DNA of 46,553 nucleotides, taken from positions 1-46,553 of IMG/VR virus record IMGVR_UViG_3300020201_000002. The stretch is one strand, 5' to 3'. The translations under genes were made by a program, and so were the position numbers. The notes beneath the pieces are model-generated. The model made no database searches. It saw only the letters and a list, made by a program, of their open reading frames with translations, and was not told the origin of the DNA. Origin of the DNA: a virus. This document shows, piece by piece, positions 9,029 through 16,996 of the stretch (position 1 is the first letter of the stretch; each line of letters opens with the position of its first letter).

Positions 9029-9847
9029 ATGAACCCAAACACAGAAACAGGTCAATACGACGGGTCGGCTCTAACATGGGGGGGAATAGACCCTGCTTTA
9101 TATAACAGACTATCTCCTGCACAAAGAGGCATGTTAGATTTGTACGCAGGGAAATCTCAGATAAACATTGCCAACGGTACTCGTGCACAAAACGTAACAG
9201 CACAGTTGCTACAGGTATTTTATCAGGATGCTTTGAACGACCCGACTATTGATACTTTTTATAAAGACCAACTTGCTCTAGGACAGCGTGAGTTGCAAAT
9301 GAACCTAGAGTACGTGAACGCAAAGGATACGTTTGAGAAAGAGCAGTCTCAGAGAAGGTTTGAAGACCAGAAGAACGCAGATGCAAATGCAGCAGCGGCT
9401 AGTGGAACAGCTTATTCGTCATACCGAAACAGAACAGACGAGAATAGAAATCTTGAACAGTTTGGTGTGACTGACTTGCGAAACAGAACTAACCGACGAG
9501 ATGCTTTCAATCTCGGTAATCAGTTTGAGCAAAACTTTGGCTCAGCAAACACTGGGAACATATCAATAGGTGGTCAGCAGTATTCTCAGTTCGGTGGGAT
9601 GCTAGGTACAAACGAGAGAAACAGGGTAATGTCGACTAATGCTTTAGCAGGCGAAAACGCTAAAGCGTTCCTAACAACTGGTGGTCTACCTAATACGTCT
9701 AGCCTACCACTAGCTACAGTGTCTGCACCAGCTGCACCAGCTGCCGCTGCAGCGACTACTCCAACTGCCAAAGCTATATTGCGTGGCAACCCTGGGTTCT
9801 CGAAACAGCGAATGCTTGTAAGAAAAGGTAAACTAACTCTACAATAA
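9029..9847 (+). CDS. Internal virion (ejection) protein, small
   Basis: 272 residues from the ATG at 9029 (context ACTATATG). The N-terminus (YNRLSPAQRGMLDLYAGKSQ) and the centre are strongly helical and polar, with long Gln/Asn/Arg/Glu runs (ERELQMNLEYVNAKDTFEK type) expected to form coiled coils. A Gly/Asn-rich stretch (NFGSANTGNISIGGQQYSQF) and an Ala/Pro tail follow. Size, composition and position directly before two large proteins with murein-cleaving signatures recall the internal virion proteins of podoviruses (T7 gp14 type). No membrane helix is obvious. The assignment is by context; no clear sequence match was recognised. Confidence 0.45.
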   Translation: MNPNTETGQYDGSALTWGGIDPALYNRLSPAQRGMLDLYAGKSQINIANGTRAQNVTAQLLQVFYQDALNDPTIDTFYKDQLALGQRELQMNLEYVNAKDTFEKEQSQRRFEDQKNADANAAAASGTAYSSYRNRTDENRNLEQFGVTDLRNRTNRRDAFNLGNQFEQNFGSANTGNISIGGQQYSQFGGMLGTNERNRVMSTNALAGENAKAFLTTGGLPNTSSLPLATVSAPAAPAAAAATTPTAKAILRGNPGFSKQRMLVRKGKLTLQ

Positions 9848-9850
9848 TAT

Positions 9851-11509
9851 ATGAACCCTACGCTACAAAATCCAGGAGAAGTACCATCAGGAGTAACTAT
9901 CCCATTAGGGAAGTCACGCACTGTACCAGGCACACAGCAGGCATCGTCTGCTTCTGTTACTGGTATGCCGACTACTCAGCAGTCACCTAATGTTTCTCCA
10001 ACCCAAGTACCACAAGGCAACACGACTCAGTACACAGGTGCTAGTACTCAACAAACTATGGCTGGCAACCCGTTAGACTTTCAAGATGCTATTTACCAGA
10101 TGGATAGAAAAGCTCGTGGAGTACAGGATTTACAGGACCAGAAGAACGCACTACTAGGTGTGCTCTATCAGAGTAACGTGTCACCAGAAGTAATGGCAAA
10201 GCTCACACCAGAGCAGGCACTAGCTATCAAGTCAGGTCGCCGAGAAACAATAGACTCAGCAGTACGTAGTATTAACAACCAGATTGAAGGTCGGTACACG
10301 GAAGCTAATAGTGCGTTAGAGTATATCAACGGTCTAGCTGACAAAACAAAGGACTCAAGTAAAGAGCTACTGGGCTTGTTAAAAGACCCAGAAGGTCAGA
10401 AGTTCTTAAAAGACAACTTAACAGAGGAGGGTAGAAACATGCTCAGCAAGTTAGGAATAAGTGTAGACAAACCTAGTTCTGGAATGAATCTAGCACAGCG
10501 AAATAACAACCCTGGTAACATAAGAGACGTTGTTACTGGGCAGTTCAGAGTATTCAACTCAGTAGAGGAGGGTAAGAAGGCATGGCTAGACGACTTCACA
10601 GTTAAGGCTACTGGTCGTTCACGTACTGGTATCAAGCCAGAGTCTACCCTAGCAGAATATATTGCTGTGTACGCTCCGAAAGAAGATAACAACGATGTAG
10701 GTTCATACATAAAAAGTGTAGTCCAGAAGACAGGTTTCTCGGAGACAGCAACACTTGCAGACATCTTAGCAGCTGGTAGAGCAAACGAACTAGGCGAGGC
10801 TATGTTCACTCATGAAGGTTTCTATAACAAAACATCAGGTGGAACTGGAACTGGTGTATCTGAGTTAGAACAGAATTACGACGAGCTTATGAAAGACGAA
10901 TCGACAGCAGGATTTGTGTACAGACTAATAGGTGGTGCTTCACAGTCATCTATCCCTCAAGGTATACGTGAAAAAATAGTAGGGCTTGCAGAAGTATACT
11001 ACAACAGAAAGGTAGAATCCTCTGACTCAACACTACGTTCTCAGAAGTCATTCGGTTATCTACCATCACAAGATAAGACACGTGCACTGACTACTGACGA
11101 TGTTATTGTTTCTCTACAGGACTACAAAAAGGTATATGACGAGGAAACCAAGAGTAGGATTTTCGGTTCTAAGATTACAGGAACAGGTGCAGCACGAATT
11201 AACTCGGCGTACAACGACTTGATATTTAAGTACGCTCAAGCAGTAGGTACTGGTGCGTTGCAGGCTGCGGATAAGGAAGTAATCGAAGACATCATTCCAA
11301 ATGGTGCTGCGTTGTCTGGAGTACGTTTGTTCCGTGGAGGTAAAGAGGGTGTTCTGGCTACACTAGATGACCGAATAAAATCAAACACACAGAAGCTTAG
11401 TGCTTACGGGTTAATGCCGTCTACCTCTAAGGACAAAGCTACAGTTGAGAAGCCAGCCAGTACTACGTCGGGTACAGCATCAGGAATGGGCTGGAAAGTA
11501 GTAAACTAA
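9851..11509 (+). CDS. Internal virion protein with muramidase-like domain
   Basis: 552 residues. Residues about 1-90 are Pro/Gln/Thr-rich and probably disordered, and residues 90-215 are helical. At about 218-300 stands NNPGNIRDVVTGQFRVFNSV, then EEGKKAWLDDF and LAEYIAVYAPKEDNNDVGSY. This pattern (NNPGNIR...F.S.E.G..A......L.E.I..YAP..DNN...YI) is typical of virion-associated lysozyme-like proteins of phages. The C-terminal 200 residues are helical. It would be packaged in the head and locally open the peptidoglycan during DNA entry. It lies between the small ejection protein and the large 782-residue one, which mirrors the T7 gp14-gp15-gp16 order. The catalytic acid was not identified. Confidence 0.6.
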   Translation: MNPTLQNPGEVPSGVTIPLGKSRTVPGTQQASSASVTGMPTTQQSPNVSPTQVPQGNTTQYTGASTQQTMAGNPLDFQDAIYQMDRKARGVQDLQDQKNALLGVLYQSNVSPEVMAKLTPEQALAIKSGRRETIDSAVRSINNQIEGRYTEANSALEYINGLADKTKDSSKELLGLLKDPEGQKFLKDNLTEEGRNMLSKLGISVDKPSSGMNLAQRNNNPGNIRDVVTGQFRVFNSVEEGKKAWLDDFTVKATGRSRTGIKPESTLAEYIAVYAPKEDNNDVGSYIKSVVQKTGFSETATLADILAAGRANELGEAMFTHEGFYNKTSGGTGTGVSELEQNYDELMKDESTAGFVYRLIGGASQSSIPQGIREKIVGLAEVYYNRKVESSDSTLRSQKSFGYLPSQDKTRALTTDDVIVSLQDYKKVYDEETKSRIFGSKITGTGAARINSAYNDLIFKYAQAVGTGALQAADKEVIEDIIPNGAALSGVRLFRGGKEGVLATLDDRIKSNTQKLSAYGLMPSTSKDKATVEKPASTTSGTASGMGWKVVN

Positions 11510-11510
11510 T

Positions 11511-13859
11511 ATGGCTAAAATCCAATTCGATGACGGGACAACATTAGAGTTTGATGGAGTACCAACTGATGCACAAGCTCAGGAGGCTTACAGTCAGTTC
11601 AAGGGTTCTGAGAAACCTAAGGGTGATTTTTTTCAACGTGCTGCAGAGGCAACAAAGGATATGCCTGGTGCTGTAATAGGTGAAAAGATAGGTACAGCTA
11701 TCGCAAAGATAGGTGCACCGAAAGGTGTTCGTGACACCATAGGGTCTGACTTTACTACTGGGCAACTTTTAGGAGATGTCGCACAGTCAGCTGCTTCTGT
11801 AATTCCTATCGGGAGGCTTTTTAAGGGTGCTTCAACACTTGCAAAGGCTGCGAACTACGGGGTGAATGTTCTTGCTGGATATGGAACAGATGTCGCAGCT
11901 AACGTAGTTGCTGGGGAAGAGAAGGTAGGTGCAGCTGGTTTCGGTACAGCGATAGCTGCAGGACTACCTGTAGCCGCACCAATACTACGGGGTGCAGCAG
12001 GACTCGCAAAAGGTGCGGCTCGTGTTGTTCGTAACGTTGTAGGTGCGACACCAGGTTTACTCACAGACTCTGCAGATGTGTTAGCAAACAAGCGTACTGA
12101 TACACTTATCAATAGACTATTCAGAAGCTCTGCTGGCTCAGTAGATGCTGGGACTGCAGCCATTGCAAAACAAAAAGTTAAAAACGGAGCGGACATTCTT
12201 AGAGAGTTCCTAGACGAAGGTTTTGACCTACCTGTTGAGGGTAAGATAGGTCAAGTAGGTGAGTCTGTAGCGGACGGAATCGCAAGCGGAACTATCCCTA
12301 GCGTTCCTTACAAGCCTGGTACAAAGCTAACTGTTCAACAGCTTGGTTATACAATCAAGAATGCTGCGAACAAATTGGTTCAGGTTGCTCGGTCTTCTGT
12401 AGAGGCTGCGAGAGATAGAAAGATTAACGTGAATACTGATAAGGCGTTTGGTGTGTTATTTCAAGTACTAAACGCTAACAAATCCAGGACACAGGTCAAC
12501 GCTGCAAATGAAATGATAGAAATCCTAGACTCATATAGAGGTGACCCAGTTAAAATATTTGATTGGGTTCAGGATGCTAATAAGAACTTCGGTTCCGATG
12601 CAGCACGAGCATCAGTAGCTAACGACGTAGCAGCAGAGCTACGCACAGCACTTGATGTAATCACAGACCGAAAGGCGTATGGTGACGGGTACAGTTCTAT
12701 TATGGAATACAAAAGAGCTTTTGTAGCAGCGGCAAAAAAAGCTAACAAAAAGTTAGACTATATAGACCTTGCTTCTGATATTGCCATAGATGCATACTTA
12801 GCATCTCAGTTTGCAAACGTAGGACCAGGTATCGGTTTTGCAGCACGAAATACAGCAGGCAAGTTATTCGCTGGTCTGAGCAATCAAAAAGACTTTGACA
12901 GACTAGGTGAATTGATTGACCTGTCACGTACAAGTGGTCGTACAGCAGTAGCTCCACGAGGTGTAGTTAGACTTCCACCAGACAGGCAACTACCAGCAGG
13001 TAGAGCAGAAGCTACGCCTACAACAGGAGTAGGTGGACCTATCACTAAGCCAGTAGTAGACTTCGTTACTGACCCAGCTGGAACCACTATGATTGCACAG
13101 AAAGGTATTCAAACAGATGTTCGTGGTAATCTGATAAACCCTAAGACGGGTATACAAGACATCATAGAGAAAGGTGGAGCAGGTGCGTTAGCAGTTGGAG
13201 GTCTAGCGTTAGGTGCTAGTGAGGCAGATGCCTCTACCGCTAAAGCTAAACCTGTAGCTGTCAAAGACCCACCAGACCCTGTGTACAAACCGTTTGTTAC
13301 AAAGAGGTTAACAGACAACCCAACCAACCTAGAGACTGGATACAGAGACATCGGAACAGTAGATAAAGACCATATACGAAATGCTATCAAGACATACGAA
13401 TCGCTGTTTCCAAACGACAAAGTAGGTACAGATGGTACAAATGGCTTCTCTATCACAGAGGCAGAGATACAAGCATTGTACAACAAGGAGAGTAGTGCAG
13501 GAGTTGACGATTCAGACTCTGGAGACAAGACACGATACAAAGCAGGGTACACGTGGCTCTACGGAATAGAGGATGCAACTATAAACAGCATTCTCAAGTC
13601 TACAAAGAAAAGAGACAAAACTATTGCACCTTATCTTAAAAATATTAACACACCAGAGAAGGCAGCTATCGCAGCAGTACTCATATGGAGAATGAAGAAA
13701 GTAATCTCTACAGAGGCAGTAGATGATAAGGGTAAAAAGACTGGAGGGCTTGCTTATGGAGGGGCGAGAGACACAACTGCGACATACGATAACTACTCGG
13801 GTGGTAACAAACCAGAAGCAGTAAAAGAATACGCTAAGATGTTGAAAACCTACGAGTAA
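11511..13859 (+). CDS. Large ejection protein with C-terminal lytic-transglycosylase-like domain
   Basis: 782 residues. It opens with a short ubiquitin-like segment (AKIQFDDGTTLEFDGVPTDA) found at the start of several phage injection proteins. Residues 90-180 are a long Ala/Gly/Val-rich hydrophobic stretch (LAGYGTDVAANVVAGEEKVG, FGTAIAAGLPVAAPILRGAA) that could cross membranes during ejection. The centre is helical. The C-terminal 160 residues contain ITEAEIQALYNKESSAGVDD, with a candidate catalytic Glu near residue 660, and a helical lysozyme-like remainder (AAIAAVLIWRMKKVI). It is inferred to form part of the trans-envelope conduit and cut peptidoglycan. It begins one base after the upstream stop (TAATATG) and is followed by a 93-base gap with its own promoter. 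Confidence 0.55.
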   Translation: MAKIQFDDGTTLEFDGVPTDAQAQEAYSQFKGSEKPKGDFFQRAAEATKDMPGAVIGEKIGTAIAKIGAPKGVRDTIGSDFTTGQLLGDVAQSAASVIPIGRLFKGASTLAKAANYGVNVLAGYGTDVAANVVAGEEKVGAAGFGTAIAAGLPVAAPILRGAAGLAKGAARVVRNVVGATPGLLTDSADVLANKRTDTLINRLFRSSAGSVDAGTAAIAKQKVKNGADILREFLDEGFDLPVEGKIGQVGESVADGIASGTIPSVPYKPGTKLTVQQLGYTIKNAANKLVQVARSSVEAARDRKINVNTDKAFGVLFQVLNANKSRTQVNAANEMIEILDSYRGDPVKIFDWVQDANKNFGSDAARASVANDVAAELRTALDVITDRKAYGDGYSSIMEYKRAFVAAAKKANKKLDYIDLASDIAIDAYLASQFANVGPGIGFAARNTAGKLFAGLSNQKDFDRLGELIDLSRTSGRTAVAPRGVVRLPPDRQLPAGRAEATPTTGVGGPITKPVVDFVTDPAGTTMIAQKGIQTDVRGNLINPKTGIQDIIEKGGAGALAVGGLALGASEADASTAKAKPVAVKDPPDPVYKPFVTKRLTDNPTNLETGYRDIGTVDKDHIRNAIKTYESLFPNDKVGTDGTNGFSITEAEIQALYNKESSAGVDDSDSGDKTRYKAGYTWLYGIEDATINSILKSTKKRDKTIAPYLKNINTPEKAAIAAVLIWRMKKVISTEAVDDKGKKTGGLAYGGARDTTATYDNYSGGNKPEAVKEYAKMLKTYE

Positions 13860-13870
13860 AAGATTATAAT
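13842..13870 (+). promoter_or_regulatory. Sigma-70-type promoter for the large adhesin genes
   Basis: TTGAAA (13842-13847), a 17-base spacer and TATAAT (13865-13870): one mismatch from the consensus. The -35 box lies in the last codons of the ejection protein. Transcription would start near 13877 and leave a leader of about 75 bases before the ATG at 13953. That leader contains the hairpin CGACTG / CAGTCG (13881-13901). It allows the adhesin and lysis genes to be expressed separately from the head genes. Confidence 0.6.
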
Positions 13871-13880
13871 AAGTTGGCAC

Positions 13881-13901
13881 CGACTGCTAAGCATTCAGTC
13901 G
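13881..13901 (+). other. Leader hairpin before the 1009-residue fibre gene
   Basis: CGACTG (13881-13886) and CAGTCG (13896-13901) form a perfect 6-bp stem with a 9-base loop that itself contains TGCTAAGCA-type symmetry. No T-run follows, so it is not a typical terminator. It lies in the leader of the predicted transcript from 13877. It may stabilise the mRNA; the role is unknown. Confidence 0.35.
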
Positions 13902-13952
13902 TTAAACAAGTATGTTGTTGGCTACTATTAACAACAAACAAATTCAACAACT

Positions 13953-16900
13953 ATGGCTACAAATTTACTAACTCAAGACGATGTAAACCCAGCAGTATTT
14001 GCATCGCTACAGAATGAACTTGGTTACATCACAGACTGTGAGGTTAGGGGTACTTCTGTGATACCCACTGAACCTATATTCGCAAAGGGTTGTAGAATGT
14101 ATCTCGAACAGACAGGTGTGTATTTTATAAATGCAAGTCCAGCTGGAGTAGCTCCTTCATGGGACGGCGTACCTGTAGGACCTATTGGTTCTGGTGTTTC
14201 ATCGTTTAACACTAGGTCTGGTGCTGTAGTTCCTCAAGCAGGAGACTACGACAAGACACTTGTAGGTCTAGCAGACGTAGACGACACAAGCGATGCTGAT
14301 AAGCCTATCAGCACAGCTACTCAGACAGCACTTAACCTAAAGCTAAACGACAACATGGCTACAGGTCGTTTGTTGGGTCGCTCTTCAGCAGGTGCAGGTG
14401 CGGTTCAAGAGATAACTATAGGGGACGGATTGGAGATGATAGCTGGTGAACTAAGCAGTACAGGTCTTAACTTGTTCAGTGGTGACTTGACTCAGATTGC
14501 GAGCAGAACCCACGACCAAGATGGTTTTAACCAAACCATTGATAATGCAGGTGTATGGACATTCAGTAGTGGAACTAACGATATTGTACTCGACACAGTA
14601 AGCCAACAAATTTCTTTTGGGGACGGGACTAATGCTGCAATCTACGAAGTAGGGCAGATGTCTTTTACTGATGGGGTAGATTCTGTTGGTCTTAACCAGC
14701 TTGATGTAGACGGTAAGTATCTCAACATAACTAAGGGTGGTCTAAACTTCGGAGACTATGTAGGTACAGGTTCTCCAGAGGGAGTAGTTGTTTCTGAGTT
14801 GGCATCTATTTATAGAAATCAGGCAAACGGTTCGTTGTGGTCGAAGACATCAGATGCTGGACTGAACACTGGTTGGACACTTGTTGGTTCTGTTCTGGAT
14901 ACACTTACAGTTAACAAATCAATAGAGTTAAATGCAGGTACTCAGTACGGTGTTCTAGCTCTGGGTGACTTTCCAACTGGAGGTTCAATCGGGACAGCAC
15001 TAGCAACGGTAGATGTAACAACCTATATATCTATAGCTCAAGGTACATCAGCACAGACACTCATCCTACCAACACCAACTATCACAACTGATGCAAAGCC
15101 TATTATTATAGAGAATAAAGGAACGGAACAGTTCATTATGGCTGGTAATCCAATCAGCTCAGGCGATATTGTTACCTTCGTGTACAACACGACAGGTTGG
15201 GTTCTCATGAGAGCAGGACAGGTAGGTGGAGGTTGGGCAATAATATCAGTGCCAGCAACTCTAGTAGTAAACTCAAACTATATCTTATTAGGTGCAGGAA
15301 CTTACACATTACCTGCAGGAGCATCGAGTGGAGATGTAATTGAGGTAATCCCATCAGCAGCAGGAGTTCTACTCAGTAACCCATCAGGTTCAATCTTTTC
15401 AAGCCCAGGAGCAATGGTAAACCCTATTGAGCTACCTCTCTACACAAAGTTTACTATCTTCTCGGTAGGGGGAGACAACTGGTCACTCATCAAGCAGTTT
15501 GATGCACGAATAGACTTCCCAGACCAAGTAGCATCAGGTGTGCTCGGAGATAACAACAACTTCCTCTCAAATGTGTGGACGGTAGACCAGACTACTGCAA
15601 GTGTAGATTTAACATCACCAGCTGTTCCACTGCCTGCTACTTATGTAGTACAAGTACAGAACACAGGGTCTGCGACTTTCACATTTGAAACGGCAGTCAT
15701 CGCTCCAGGTAAAGTAGTGCAGATGTTATGGAACGGACTAACATGGACTGCTGTTGGAGCAGGAGAAGCAATACTGGACCCATGGTCAGCATCAACAAGC
15801 TACGTGGCAGGTAACACAGTAACCCAAGGCTCTCGTACAATCCGTCGTACAGCAATTGGGACATCAGGTGCATCGTTCGACAACACCGAGGCAGCAAGCT
15901 GGACCTTAGTTGAGAACAACGCTACAACAGCATTTGTTGGAAGTAACTATTACTACTCGACCGAGTTAGTAACAGCAGAGGCACGAACTTTAACTAGAGG
16001 AGTATCAGGAGTGTCAGCAGCGACAATCGACCTAGACCGCATAAACTGGAGTGTGGTAATCCCACTACCAACAGCTGACTGGGTAGCGAGTATTTTCTAC
16101 TACGCAGGAGATGATGTCTTCCAGGGAGGCTTTCTGTACCAGCGAATTGCTAATGGAACATCAGGTCTCACCTTTGACGCAACAGAGGAGACGTTCTGGA
16201 CCAAAGAGATTGGTGGTGGAAGTATTCCAGCATGGGTTTCAGGTGTAGCGTATGGAGTAGGAGATACTGTGGTAACAGAGTTTCGTATTTATCGTGCAGT
16301 AACAGCAGGGACATCATCAGCACTCTTCGCAACTGACCGTGCAAGATGGGTAGTGATAGCATCGCTACGAGCAGGAACAGACTGGACAGCCAGTACCTAC
16401 TACTATGCAAATGATGTTGTTCGACAAGGAAGTGGACTCGCTCGCAGAATTACAAGTGGAGATTCGTTGGCAGTGTTCGACGCATCAGAAGGAAGTACTT
16501 GGACTCGCATATCTCAGGCATCACTGAACACAGCATGGGCAGCAACCATTTACTACTACGTAGGCGATGTAGTGGTTGATTCTAATATATTGTACACACG
16601 CAACACCGCTGGTGTCTCAGGTGCCTCATTCGATGTGACTGAACAAGGTCAGTGGCGGAACATCGGAGATGCTAACACAGCAGGTATAAAAACCATTTCA
16701 GGAATATACCAAGCACTGCAGTCCGACGGTAGTCTATTCATGGACTCATCGGCTGGAGTTGTTACCTTAGAACTACCACTCTCACTTCCAGAGGGCAAGT
16801 TTTTAACAGTTACATACATCCAGACAGCGAACAGTATCACGTTTGCAGGTACAGGAGGTGCCACTGTAATCTCACCAACTACATACCTACCAGTAGCCTC

Positions 16901-16982
16901 ATTCGTAGCACCAGGTGCCATTGGACAAGTCGGGTCCACTCAATGGTACCGTATCGCGTCAGTATTCTATTTTAACGGCTAA
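13953..16982 (+). CDS. Large tail fibre with six carbohydrate-binding-like modules
   Basis: 1009 residues. Residues 1-130 are paralogous to the N-terminus of the 4533 fibre (GCRMYLEQTGVYFINASPAG, SSFNTRSGAVVPQAGDYD, DDTSDADKPISTATQTAL). A shaft follows. At about residues 608-907 there are six modules of about 50 residues with the pattern W-x(5-6)-Y-x(2)-G/N-D/N-x-V ... Y/R-x-R/A ... G-x-S-x(3)-F-x(6)-W, for example WSASTSYVAGNTV, WVASIFYYAGDDV, WVSGVAYGVGDTV and WAATIYYYVGDVV. The aromatic pattern resembles chitin- or cellulose-binding modules of the CBM5/12 type. The C-terminal 100 residues form a separate beta domain. It is inferred to bind cell-surface polysaccharide. It has its own promoter upstream. 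Confidence 0.75.
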   Translation: MATNLLTQDDVNPAVFASLQNELGYITDCEVRGTSVIPTEPIFAKGCRMYLEQTGVYFINASPAGVAPSWDGVPVGPIGSGVSSFNTRSGAVVPQAGDYDKTLVGLADVDDTSDADKPISTATQTALNLKLNDNMATGRLLGRSSAGAGAVQEITIGDGLEMIAGELSSTGLNLFSGDLTQIASRTHDQDGFNQTIDNAGVWTFSSGTNDIVLDTVSQQISFGDGTNAAIYEVGQMSFTDGVDSVGLNQLDVDGKYLNITKGGLNFGDYVGTGSPEGVVVSELASIYRNQANGSLWSKTSDAGLNTGWTLVGSVLDTLTVNKSIELNAGTQYGVLALGDFPTGGSIGTALATVDVTTYISIAQGTSAQTLILPTPTITTDAKPIIIENKGTEQFIMAGNPISSGDIVTFVYNTTGWVLMRAGQVGGGWAIISVPATLVVNSNYILLGAGTYTLPAGASSGDVIEVIPSAAGVLLSNPSGSIFSSPGAMVNPIELPLYTKFTIFSVGGDNWSLIKQFDARIDFPDQVASGVLGDNNNFLSNVWTVDQTTASVDLTSPAVPLPATYVVQVQNTGSATFTFETAVIAPGKVVQMLWNGLTWTAVGAGEAILDPWSASTSYVAGNTVTQGSRTIRRTAIGTSGASFDNTEAASWTLVENNATTAFVGSNYYYSTELVTAEARTLTRGVSGVSAATIDLDRINWSVVIPLPTADWVASIFYYAGDDVFQGGFLYQRIANGTSGLTFDATEETFWTKEIGGGSIPAWVSGVAYGVGDTVVTEFRIYRAVTAGTSSALFATDRARWVVIASLRAGTDWTASTYYYANDVVRQGSGLARRITSGDSLAVFDASEGSTWTRISQASLNTAWAATIYYYVGDVVVDSNILYTRNTAGVSGASFDVTEQGQWRNIGDANTAGIKTISGIYQALQSDGSLFMDSSAGVVTLELPLSLPEGKFLTVTYIQTANSITFAGTGGATVISPTTYLPVASFVAPGAIGQVGSTQWYRIASVFYFNG

Positions 16983-16996
16983 TAACTAATACATCT

